From Novosphingobium sp. (GTDB lineage: Bacteria; Pseudomonadota; Alphaproteobacteria; Sphingomonadales; Sphingomonadaceae), in NCBI GenBank assembly GCA_030830245.1, contig JAURNJ010000289.1, positions 1 through 5,395 of the forward strand: a stretch of 5,395 bases of DNA, read 5' to 3'. The notes beneath the pieces were generated by a model that made no database searches, had not been told where the DNA came from, and was given only the letters and a program-made list of their open reading frames with translations. Positions 1 through 5,395 of this stretch are shown here, piece after piece (positions within the stretch are counted from its first letter, which is position 1; each line of letters begins with the position of its first letter). The translations under genes were made by a program, and so were the position numbers.

Positions 1-1
1 C

Positions 2-1942
2 GCGTCCGATACGGACATCGAAAATGCAGTAGCCTATGCAGACCCCATGCTGCTGCGGGGGCTGCTCCACCAGCTGACCGGCGACGATTCGCTTGTCGAC
101 GTGCCAATAGAGACGATCTCCCTGGGCAATTTCAACGCGACTCGTATCGCAGGCGAGGCCGAGATCGCAGCTATACGCGACAAGGCCGCGAAGTACCTCA
201 GGTCGGTGCGCGACAAAGGCGAGCCCGTTTCGCTCGGCAGCGATGACCGGCTGATGATGTCGCTGGGTTTGGCCGTCGGCGCGCCGGTGCCCGAGGACGA
301 GCGCCATATGTGGATGGAGCAGACAGCGCTCGATCCTTGGGCGCGCGGTCTCGAATGGCATGCCGAACCCAACCAGACCCGGCGCGAGGAATTTCGCGTC
401 GCGGTGATCGGCGCCGGACTGTCCGGCCTAAACGCCGCAGTGCATCTCAAGCGCGCGGGAATCCCCTTTGTCGTTTTCGAGAAGAATGCCGAAGTCGGCG
501 GCACCTGGTACGAGAACCGCTATCCCGGTGCCCGTGTCGACACGCCAAGCCGCAGCTACACGCACCTGTTCGGCACTTCCTTCCCTTACCCTTACGCCTA
601 TTGTCCGCAGGAAGAGAACCTGCGGTACATGCGCTGGGTCGCGGACGAATTCGGCCTGCGCCAATCGATCGAGTTCGAGACCGAAATCACCTCGCTGGTC
701 TGGGATGAGGCGGCGCAGGAATGGGAAATCACCGCAGTTCGCGATGGCCAGACCCGCACCGTGCGAGCCAATGCCGTGATCAGTTGCGTCGGTTTCCTGT
801 CGCGCCCGCAGCTGCCGGACATCGATGGAATGGAAAGCTTTCAGGGCCAGGCCTACCACACGGCGCGCTGGCCCGCCGATCTCGACCTGACGGGCAAGCG
901 CGTGGCAGTGATCGGCTCGGGCGCTTCGGGCTATCAGACCACGCCGGTGATCGCCAAACAGGCCGCGCACACCACCCTGTTCCAGCGCACGCCAAGCTGG
1001 TGCTTCGACAATCCGATCTACCTCAGCCCCCTGCCTGAACAGTCACTCTGGCTCGACCGCAATTTCCCGTTCTACGTCAACTTCGCCCGCTTCCGCCTGA
1101 GCTGGATCTATGGCCCCGAAGGGTTCAAGACCTCGGCCCGGATTGATCCGGGCTTCGAGGACGAGCACGCGCGGAGCAGTACCAACAGGGCCACACGCGA
1201 CGCCCGCATCGCGTTCATCCGTCGCAAGCTCGGGAGCAGGCCCGAGCTTATCGACAAGATGATCCCCGATGCGCCGCCGATTTCGTCGCGTCCGGTAATC
1301 GTTGATGGCGAAGACTGCATCTACGATGCCCTGCTGCGCGACGATGTGACGCTTGTGACCGATCCGATCGATCGCATCACCCCCAAGGGAATCGTTTCGG
1401 GCGGCAAGGAGATCGAACTCGACGTGATCGTCTACGCCACCGGCTTCAAGGCGAACGATTTCCTTTGGCCGATGACGATCGCCGGGAAGGAGGGCAAGCA
1501 GCTCGACCAGGCCTGGGCGAAGGACGGGCCGCGCGCCTACATCGGATCGATGGTGCCGGGTTTTCCCAACCTGTTCATGTCTTACGGCCCGAACACCAAC
1601 AATTTTGGCGGCTTCCAGGTGGTAGACCTGCTGGAGATGGAAATCCGCTTTGCGCTTCAGTGCATTGCCGGTCTGATCACCGGCTGCAAGTCGTCGGTCG
1701 ACGTGACAGAGGATGCCTACTGGCGCTTCAACGAGGAACTGGACCGCGAGGAAAAGCTGATGATCTACATGGATCCGCGCGCCCACAACTATTACCAGAA
1801 GGGCGGGCGCTCCTGTGTCAACTGCCCGATAGATTTCCGCCAGATGTGGACATGGCTGCGTGATCCAGACCTGCCGCAAGAAATTGGCGACAATCGCGCG
1901 CTGGTGCGGCCGTGGTTCGGCGAGGATCTCGTCGTTGCCTGA
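2..1942 (+). CDS. Baeyer-Villiger flavin monooxygenase, HAPMO-like (5' end outside window)
   Basis: Predicted FAD- and NADPH-dependent cytoplasmic monooxygenase that inserts oxygen beside a ketone to give an ester or lactone. The frame is open to the left edge: 15 sense codons precede the ATG at 47, so the true start is probably upstream. Residues are numbered from that ATG. About 115 residues form an N-terminal extension, as in 4-hydroxyacetophenone monooxygenase. Then come the FAD Rossmann motif GAGLSG (122-127), GGTWYENRYPGARVD (151-165), the BVMO fingerprint FQGQAYHTARWP (265-276), the NADPH Rossmann motif GSGASG (290-295) and YATGF (463-467). R415 in SSRPV aligns with the catalytic Arg of phenylacetone monooxygenase, and D165 with its partner Asp. 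The visible 646 residues fit the roughly 640-residue HAPMO class. A CxxC pair (C590, C593) sits near the C-terminus. The gene converges on the TetR gene. The family is near certain; the substrate is unknown. Confidence 0.95.
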   Translation, partial: ASDTDIENAVAYADPMLLRGLLHQLTGDDSLVDVPIETISLGNFNATRIAGEAEIAAIRDKAAKYLRSVRDKGEPVSLGSDDRLMMSLGLAVGAPVPEDERHMWMEQTALDPWARGLEWHAEPNQTRREEFRVAVIGAGLSGLNAAVHLKRAGIPFVVFEKNAEVGGTWYENRYPGARVDTPSRSYTHLFGTSFPYPYAYCPQEENLRYMRWVADEFGLRQSIEFETEITSLVWDEAAQEWEITAVRDGQTRTVRANAVISCVGFLSRPQLPDIDGMESFQGQAYHTARWPADLDLTGKRVAVIGSGASGYQTTPVIAKQAAHTTLFQRTPSWCFDNPIYLSPLPEQSLWLDRNFPFYVNFARFRLSWIYGPEGFKTSARIDPGFEDEHARSSTNRATRDARIAFIRRKLGSRPELIDKMIPDAPPISSRPVIVDGEDCIYDALLRDDVTLVTDPIDRITPKGIVSGGKEIELDVIVYATGFKANDFLWPMTIAGKEGKQLDQAWAKDGPRAYIGSMVPGFPNLFMSYGPNTNNFGGFQVVDLLEMEIRFALQCIAGLITGCKSSVDVTEDAYWRFNEELDREEKLMIYMDPRAHNYYQKGGRSCVNCPIDFRQMWTWLRDPDLPQEIGDNRALVRPWFGEDLVVA

Positions 1943-1949
1943 TCGGATG

Positions 1950-2564
1950 TCAGGAAGTCAGCAGGGCGCGCGCGACATACTTGTCGACGAAAGCGCGACG
2001 CTCGGCAGTGGAAAGAGCGCGCCAGGGCGAGGAAAGCAGCATCACCGCCAGTGCCGAAATCCAGCGCACGATCGTCTCGACCGAAAGATCGCCGTGCAAC
2101 TGTCCGCTCGCTTGCCAACCTTTGAGCACCTGTCCGTAGTGGCGCATGGCGATTTCAAAAACGGCGTCCGACTCCATTTCGACCGCTACGGCAAAGCCTC
2201 GGCTCTCCGGCGCGAACAGGGCAACCGAAAGAGCGGTGGAGCGGGCCCGCTCGATCGGGTGGAGGATCATCGCCGAGAGCGACTCCCGCGCGCTGCCGGG
2301 ATCCGGAAGCGCGGCGACGGAGGCGGCCACGAACCCTTCCGCCCGCGAGAGCAGCAGGGCCGTAACCAGTTCGGACCTGTTCGGGAAATACCGATAGAGA
2401 GTCGAGCGCGTCACGCCGGCCTCGTCTGCAACGTCCGACATCGAGATGTTGATGTTGCCTTTGGCCTCGATGCAGCGGCCCGCAGCCGCGAGCAGCAGAT
2501 CGACCGCCTGGCGCTGATCGGAGAGCGCGCGCTGATCGCCCCATCTTCGCCGTTTTGCCGACAT
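1950..2564 (-). CDS. TetR/AcrR-family transcriptional regulator
   Basis: Predicted one-component, ligand-responsive DNA-binding repressor of 204 residues, a normal TetR length. The N-terminal domain is typical: a first helix rich in Ala and Leu (about 17-34), then the helix-turn-helix SMSDVADEAGVTRSTLYRYF (41-60), followed by PNRSELV. The C-terminal part (about 75-204) is all-helical and variable, as expected for ligand binding and dimerisation, and gives no hint of the ligand. I chose the ATG at 2564 (MSAKRRRWGD). The frame extends upstream to an ATG at 2582 and a TTG at 2609, but the added residues lack TetR character, and a plausible promoter with its -10 at 2590-2595 would place transcription start near 2583. 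The ribosome-binding site is weak (GGGCGA). The gene is divergent from the DUF1254 operon across 82 bp, which makes that operon its likely target, probably along with itself. Its stop lies 7 bp from the monooxygenase stop. Confidence 0.93.
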   Translation of the reverse strand: MSAKRRRWGDQRALSDQRQAVDLLLAAAGRCIEAKGNINISMSDVADEAGVTRSTLYRYFPNRSELVTALLLSRAEGFVAASVAALPDPGSARESLSAMILHPIERARSTALSVALFAPESRGFAVAVEMESDAVFEIAMRHYGQVLKGWQASGQLHGDLSVETIVRWISALAVMLLSSPWRALSTAERRAFVDKYVARALLTS

Positions 2565-2574
2565 GTCGTTTCGC

Positions 2575-2588
2575 CCGGTCATCACCGG
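2575..2588. repeat. Short inverted repeat CCGGT-CATC-ACCGG near the tetR start
   Basis: A perfect 5-bp dyad with a 4-bp spacer lies about 10 bp upstream of the tetR ATG, over the predicted transcription start. It could be a second operator or a small hairpin in the tetR leader. Dyads this short are common in GC-rich DNA, so significance is uncertain. Confidence 0.25.
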
Positions 2589-2589
2589 C

Positions 2590-2618
2590 CAGATAGGTCG
2601 CTTTGGCAAAGGTGTCGA
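2590..2618 (-). promoter_or_regulatory. Candidate tetR promoter (-35 TCGACA, -10 TATCTG)
   Basis: Read on the minus strand, TCGACA (2618-2613) matches five of six bases of the sigma-70 -35 consensus. A 17-bp spacer follows, then TATCTG (2595-2590), which matches only three of six bases of the -10 consensus. Transcription would start near 2583, about 19 bases before the chosen tetR ATG. The spacer lies almost entirely inside the inverted repeats, so bound regulator would block polymerase. The -10 match is poor, so this is tentative. Confidence 0.3.
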
Positions 2619-2624
2619 CCAAAG
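2596..2624. repeat. Overlapping inverted repeats, candidate TetR operator
   Basis: Two dyads overlap here. GGTCG (2596-2600) pairs with CGACC (2616-2620) across 15 bases, and CTTTGG (2601-2606) pairs with CCAAAG (2619-2624) across 12 bases. Shorter ones, CTTT-GGC-AAAG (2601-2611) and GTCGAC (2614-2619), lie within. The overall size suits a TetR dimer site and the position overlaps the candidate tetR promoter. The dyad centres differ, so the true operator axis cannot be fixed by eye. Confidence 0.4.
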
Positions 2625-2632
2625 GCCGCATC

Positions 2633-2639
2633 GAGGGGA
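2633..2639 (+). promoter_or_regulatory. Strong ribosome-binding site GAGGGGA that fixes the DUF1254 start
   Basis: GAGGGGA lies 7 bases before the ATG at 2647 and is the best Shine-Dalgarno match in the window. It favours 2647 over the in-frame upstream ATG at 2563, which would overlap the tetR start codon and bury the signal peptide behind 28 extra residues. Confidence 0.75.
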
Positions 2640-2646
2640 AAAGCCG

Positions 2647-4020
2647 ATGGATACGTTGCAGTGGTCGCGTCGCGAAGTGATAGCGGCAGGCGCAGCATCA
2701 TCGGCTGCGCTGGCCTTGGGAAGTAGGCCATCGATGGCTGCATCAGACCTGCGCGCGCTGGCCGAAGAGGCTGTGATCTGGGGATTTCCGCTCGTATTCT
2801 TCGGGCTTTACCTCGATGCAGCCGTGGCAAACGGTGTTTCGTTCAACCGGTTTTACATGGCATCGCGGATTGCCGATGCGCGATCCAAAGCAGTCGGACC
2901 CAACATCGACACCTTGAACGGGAGAGCGTGGCTGGACCTTGACCAAGGGCCGCAAGTCATCGCCGTGCCCGATACGGCGGACAGGTACTACACGATCCAG
3001 TTGCAGGACATGTTCATGAACTCGTTCGCCTATGTTGGCAGGCGGACGACGGGGACCAGGTCCGGCGCCTTCGCGATCACGCCTCCGGGCTGGTCAGGGG
3101 ACCTGCCGGAGGGGGTGATCCGGATAGACGCGCCGACCAGCAAAGTGCTGGCCTTCGTGCGCACCTTGGTAGCCGGGCCAGACGATTTGCCCCAGGCGCG
3201 GGCGATCAACGAGGACATGTCGATTGGTCCCTTGGCGTCATGGCCAGGCGGGCAACTTGCTTCGCCTGTAGCCGACGGTGCGCTCGATGCCTTCCAGCCA
3301 GCAAGCCGCGCGAAGGGATTGCTGCCCCATCAGGAAGTGGCGCAGATGGGTGCGGGATTCTTCGACCGGCTGGCCGCATTGCTCGAGCAATTCCCGCCTT
3401 CTCCAGACGACGCGGTGCAGGCCCTCCGTTTCGCCCCTCTTGGGATCGGAGGCGCACGCGATCCGGGCGTTCCGGAAGCACTTCTTGCCGAAGCGGTCGA
3501 GACCGGCATTTCGCGTGCGGTTCGCTCGGTTCAGTCGTGGCCGGAGAACGGCTGGCTAAGGCGTCGCAATGTGGAGGGAGTGCCGCGCGATCCCCTTATA
3601 CGCGCCGCCGACAATATCTTCGGCCCAGGAACGCAGGTTGCCGAGGAATCGGTGTTCTGGAACCTGCGGCTCGGCCCGGATGGCGAGACATTGAGCGGTG
3701 AGCGTCGATACCGCATGCGCTTCGGACCCGGCGAATTGCCACCGGTCGATGCGTTCTGGTCCCTGACGCTGTATGACGGAAACTACTTCCTGTTCGGCAA
3801 TCCGCTCGATCGATACGGCATTTCCGATCGAACCGAAGGGTTGCGGTTCGACGAAGACGGAGCGCTCGAAATTTGCGTGCAGGAGGATGCGCCCAACGGT
3901 GACACAAACTGGCTGCCTTCTCCTGGCGGTCCCTTCCAGTTGGTGTTCCGGACCTACCAGCCTCGCGAGGCGATCCTTGCGGGAAGCTACAAGCTGCCGC
4001 CGCTGGAAGTGATCGCCTGA
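2647..4020 (+). CDS. DUF1254/DUF1214 protein with Tat-type signal peptide
   Basis: A 457-residue protein of the two-domain DUF1254-DUF1214 family, whose biochemical role I do not know. The start at 2647 is set by a strong Shine-Dalgarno and gives a clean twin-arginine signal: SRREV (7-11), a mild hydrophobic stretch (about 11-25) and a possible signal-peptidase site around SMAAS (29-33), so the product is probably folded in the cytoplasm and exported to the periplasm. The DUF1254 core shows VGPNIDTLNGRAWLDL (83-98), GPQVIAVPD (101-109) and RYYTIQLQDMFMNSFAYVG (113-131). The DUF1214 core shows YRMRFGPGELPPVDAFWSLT (355-374), NPLDRYGISDR (385-395), NWLPSPGGPF (421-430) and a terminal PPLEV (451-455). 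It is the first gene of the operon, divergent from tetR, and its stop overlaps the next start. Family assignment is firm; export is probable; function is open. Confidence 0.92.
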   Translation: MDTLQWSRREVIAAGAASSAALALGSRPSMAASDLRALAEEAVIWGFPLVFFGLYLDAAVANGVSFNRFYMASRIADARSKAVGPNIDTLNGRAWLDLDQGPQVIAVPDTADRYYTIQLQDMFMNSFAYVGRRTTGTRSGAFAITPPGWSGDLPEGVIRIDAPTSKVLAFVRTLVAGPDDLPQARAINEDMSIGPLASWPGGQLASPVADGALDAFQPASRAKGLLPHQEVAQMGAGFFDRLAALLEQFPPSPDDAVQALRFAPLGIGGARDPGVPEALLAEAVETGISRAVRSVQSWPENGWLRRRNVEGVPRDPLIRAADNIFGPGTQVAEESVFWNLRLGPDGETLSGERRYRMRFGPGELPPVDAFWSLTLYDGNYFLFGNPLDRYGISDRTEGLRFDEDGALEICVQEDAPNGDTNWLPSPGGPFQLVFRTYQPREAILAGSYKLPPLEVIA

Positions 4021-5180
4021 TGCACACAGATTTTTCCGTCGAGGCCCTGCGCCATGCCGCTGCCCGGAAGGCGAGGCACGACGACTTCGGTTCGGACAGC
4101 TATCTGGCTGCGCTTGAACCGTTGCTCCATTCCATCGAACACGAAATGCAGCTTAACGAGCGAGGCCACGCCGAACTGCACAAGCGGATCGTCAACGCGC
4201 TTGCCAACCGCCTGACGCTGGTCGCGTGGGAGAAGGCCAATCCGGCCCTTGCCGTCACTCCGGTAGAAGCCCCGATCATCATCCTCGGACTGCCACGCAC
4301 TGGCTCGTCCATCCTGCACGAAACGCTCGCCGCCTCGCCGGATCTGCGTACGCCGCTGATCTGGCAGGTGCAGGATTTCGGGCTGGTACATTCGGTCGAG
4401 GATGCGGCCTCGGACCAGCGCCTCCTGGCTGTCGAGGACGAGATCGCCCGCAAGAATGCGGCAATTCCCGACTATGCAGCGATGCATTTCGAGAACCCGT
4501 TCATCCCGATGGAATGCGTGGCGCTAACCATTGTCGATCTGGTCTCGACTCAGTTCTCGACCATCGCCTGGGCCCCGACCTATCGCAAGTTCCTGCTCGA
4601 AGCCGACATGGCCGAAACCTACCGCTGGCACCGGCGGGCGCTGCGTTTCCTGCAAGCTCGGGGAGGGGCGGGAAGCCGCTGGGTGCTCAAGGCGCCGATG
4701 CATTCGCTTTATCTCGATGCCCTGTTGGCAACCTACCCCGATGCGTTGCTGCTGCAGACGCATCGCGATCCGCAAAAGGTGGTCGGCTCGTTCTGTAACC
4801 TGTGCGCGACTCTGCGCCGCGCTTGGTCCGCGCAGGGCGACGATGCCAGCCACGCCAAGGCGGACCTGGACTATGCTGCCCAACTCGTCGGCCGCGCAGT
4901 CGATTTCCGCCAGACCCATCCAGAAAAGAACGCCCGATTCCACGATGTCGCCTTCAAGCAGTTCATGGCCCAGCCCGAGGCGACGCTGGCTGCGATCTTC
5001 GACCACGGCGAGATGCCATTCACGCCTGAAGCTCGGGCGGCGACGCTGGGCTATCTCGAAGGGCGGCCGCAAAACAAGCACGGCACCCACACCTACGATC
5101 CGGCGCAATACGGCCTGTCGCCCGCCAAGATCGCAGCCCGGTTTTCAAGGTATATTACTGCCTGTGACGATCTGCTTTGA
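4020..5180 (+). CDS. Sulfotransferase family protein (Sulfotransfer_3 type)
   Basis: Predicted cytoplasmic enzyme that moves a sulfuryl group from PAPS to a hydroxyl or amine acceptor; the acceptor is unknown. Of its 386 residues, the first 80 or so are a helical N-terminal region. The 5'-phosphosulfate loop GLPRTGSSILHETLA (90-104) follows a hydrophobic beta strand (PIIILG, 85-90). It has Arg where classical cytosolic sulfotransferases have Lys, which is usual for this bacterial group. WVLKAPMHSLYLDAL (221-235) is the typical central segment. THRDPQKVVGSFCNL (247-261) carries the 3'-phosphate-binding Arg249 and Ser257. The C-terminal HGTHTYDPAQYGLSPAKI (354-371) matches the family's usual tail. 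The start ATG shares one base with the upstream stop (TGATG), with GGAAG 10 bases upstream, so translation is probably coupled to the DUF1254 gene. The gene is complete and looks intact. Confidence 0.92.
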   Translation: MHTDFSVEALRHAAARKARHDDFGSDSYLAALEPLLHSIEHEMQLNERGHAELHKRIVNALANRLTLVAWEKANPALAVTPVEAPIIILGLPRTGSSILHETLAASPDLRTPLIWQVQDFGLVHSVEDAASDQRLLAVEDEIARKNAAIPDYAAMHFENPFIPMECVALTIVDLVSTQFSTIAWAPTYRKFLLEADMAETYRWHRRALRFLQARGGAGSRWVLKAPMHSLYLDALLATYPDALLLQTHRDPQKVVGSFCNLCATLRRAWSAQGDDASHAKADLDYAAQLVGRAVDFRQTHPEKNARFHDVAFKQFMAQPEATLAAIFDHGEMPFTPEARAATLGYLEGRPQNKHGTHTYDPAQYGLSPAKIAARFSRYITACDDLL

Positions 5181-5194
5181 GGAAAGGCGACAAG

Positions 5195-5395
5195 ATGGAT
5201 TTCAAGGAAATTGGCCGATCGCTTAGCAACTGGGGACGCTGGGGCGAGAACGACCGGATCGGCACGCTCAACCACCTGACCCCCGACCGCGTGAAGGCCG
5301 CGGCCGCGGCAATCCGCAGCGGCCAGATGATCAGCCTCAGTCTGCCGCTCGGCGCCGGCGGGCCGCAGATGGGCATGGGCGGGCGGATCAATCCG
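5195..5395 (+). CDS. Cyclase-family protein, kynurenine formamidase-like (3' end outside window)
   Basis: Only the first 67 codons are visible. The pattern NWGRWGENDRIGTLNHLTP (residues 12-30), followed by a helix rich in Ala and an IRSGQMISLSLPL stretch (40-52), is the characteristic start of the putative-cyclase family (PF04199). Its members are metal-dependent amide, ester or lactone hydrolases and isomerases, normally about 280-330 residues long. The metal-binding His/Asp motif lies beyond the window, so activity cannot be judged. AGGAAAGG (5180-5187) sits 7 bases before the ATG and begins on the last base of the sulfotransferase stop, so only 14 bases separate the genes. It is very likely the third gene of the operon. 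The family call rests on the N-terminal signature alone. Confidence 0.85.
   Translation, partial: MDFKEIGRSLSNWGRWGENDRIGTLNHLTPDRVKAAAAAIRSGQMISLSLPLGAGGPQMGMGGRINP

Larger units (their letters stand above)
2565..2646. promoter_or_regulatory. Divergent tetR / DUF1254 control region
   Basis: This 82-bp gap between two divergent start codons must hold the promoter of the regulator and very likely that of the operon. It is unusually rich in short dyads for its size: CCGGT/ACCGG (2575-2588), GGTCG/CGACC (2596-2620), CTTTGG/CCAAAG (2601-2624), CTTT/AAAG (2601-2611) and the hexamer GTCGAC (2614-2619). A divergently transcribed TetR protein normally binds such a region. I found no convincing plus-strand -35/-10 pair, so the operon promoter is unplaced. 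Confidence 0.6.

Noticed and set aside
1043..1879. Long minus-strand open frame (278 codons) inside the monooxygenase gene
   Set aside because: It lies wholly antisense to a gene with all BVMO motifs, its product has no recognisable domain, and long antisense frames are expected in GC-rich coding DNA.
1943..1990. Possible intrinsic terminator at the BVMO/tetR junction
   Set aside because: The alternating GCGCGC stretch near 1966-1974 can pair with itself, but it has no proper stem-loop followed by T residues and lies within the tetR coding sequence.
2565..2609. Earlier tetR starts at 2582 (ATG) and 2609 (TTG)
   Set aside because: The extra residues do not resemble a TetR N-terminus, no ribosome-binding site is seen, and the extension would run through the candidate operator and promoter.
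2563..2646. Upstream ATG at 2563 as the start of the DUF1254 gene
   Set aside because: It would overlap the tetR start codon, has no Shine-Dalgarno, and adds 28 residues in front of a clear twin-arginine signal. The ATG at 2647 has a strong ribosome-binding site.
1860..2726. Plus-strand open frame of 288 codons across the end of the BVMO gene, tetR and the start of the DUF1254 gene
   Set aside because: It is a shadow of tetR on the other strand. Its Arg- and Ser-rich composition matches no family, and it conflicts with three supported genes.
4524..5108. Minus-strand open frame (194 codons) inside the sulfotransferase gene
   Set aside because: It is antisense to a complete, motif-supported sulfotransferase and has no recognisable domain.
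5296..5310. GGCCGC-type tandem GC run
   Set aside because: It encodes an Ala-rich helix segment typical of the cyclase family and is explained by GC-rich Ala codons.

Overview
The window is high-GC (low sixties percent by eye), densely coding DNA. Its protein style points to an alphaproteobacterium, most likely a sphingomonad (Novosphingobium/Sphingobium type). That placement is inferred from the combination of an HAPMO-like Baeyer-Villiger monooxygenase, a Sulfotransfer_3-type sulfotransferase and a cyclase-family hydrolase, and was not tested by any search.

Layout. (1) Bases 2-1942, plus strand: a flavin-dependent Baeyer-Villiger monooxygenase of the 4-hydroxyacetophenone monooxygenase type. 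It has all the family fingerprints, but its N-terminus lies off the left edge. (2) Bases 1950-2564, minus strand: a TetR-family regulator, convergent with the monooxygenase, with only 7 bp between the two stop codons. (3) Bases 2565-2646: an 82-bp divergent control region containing several overlapping inverted repeats and a plausible tetR promoter. (4) Bases 2647-4020, plus strand: a DUF1254/DUF1214 protein with a twin-arginine-type signal peptide. (5) Bases 4020-5180, plus strand: a PAPS-type sulfotransferase whose start codon overlaps the previous stop codon (TGATG). (6) Bases 5195-5395, plus strand: the N-terminal 67 codons of a cyclase-family (kynurenine formamidase-like) metal hydrolase that runs off the right edge.

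How they may work together (inference). The DUF1254, sulfotransferase and cyclase-family genes are packed as one operon, and the divergent TetR protein is its natural candidate regulator. With the monooxygenase next door, the set looks like part of an accessory catabolic or detoxification locus for a ketone-bearing organic compound. The monooxygenase could convert a ketone to an ester or lactone, a cyclase-family hydrolase could open such a bond, and a sulfotransferase could conjugate a hydroxyl. No substrate can be read from the sequence.

I see no RNA genes, mobile elements, CRISPR arrays, long repeats or convincing intrinsic terminators. No gene is visibly broken; the two edge genes are cut by the window, not by mutation. 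No stretch longer than 300 bases lacks a gene.
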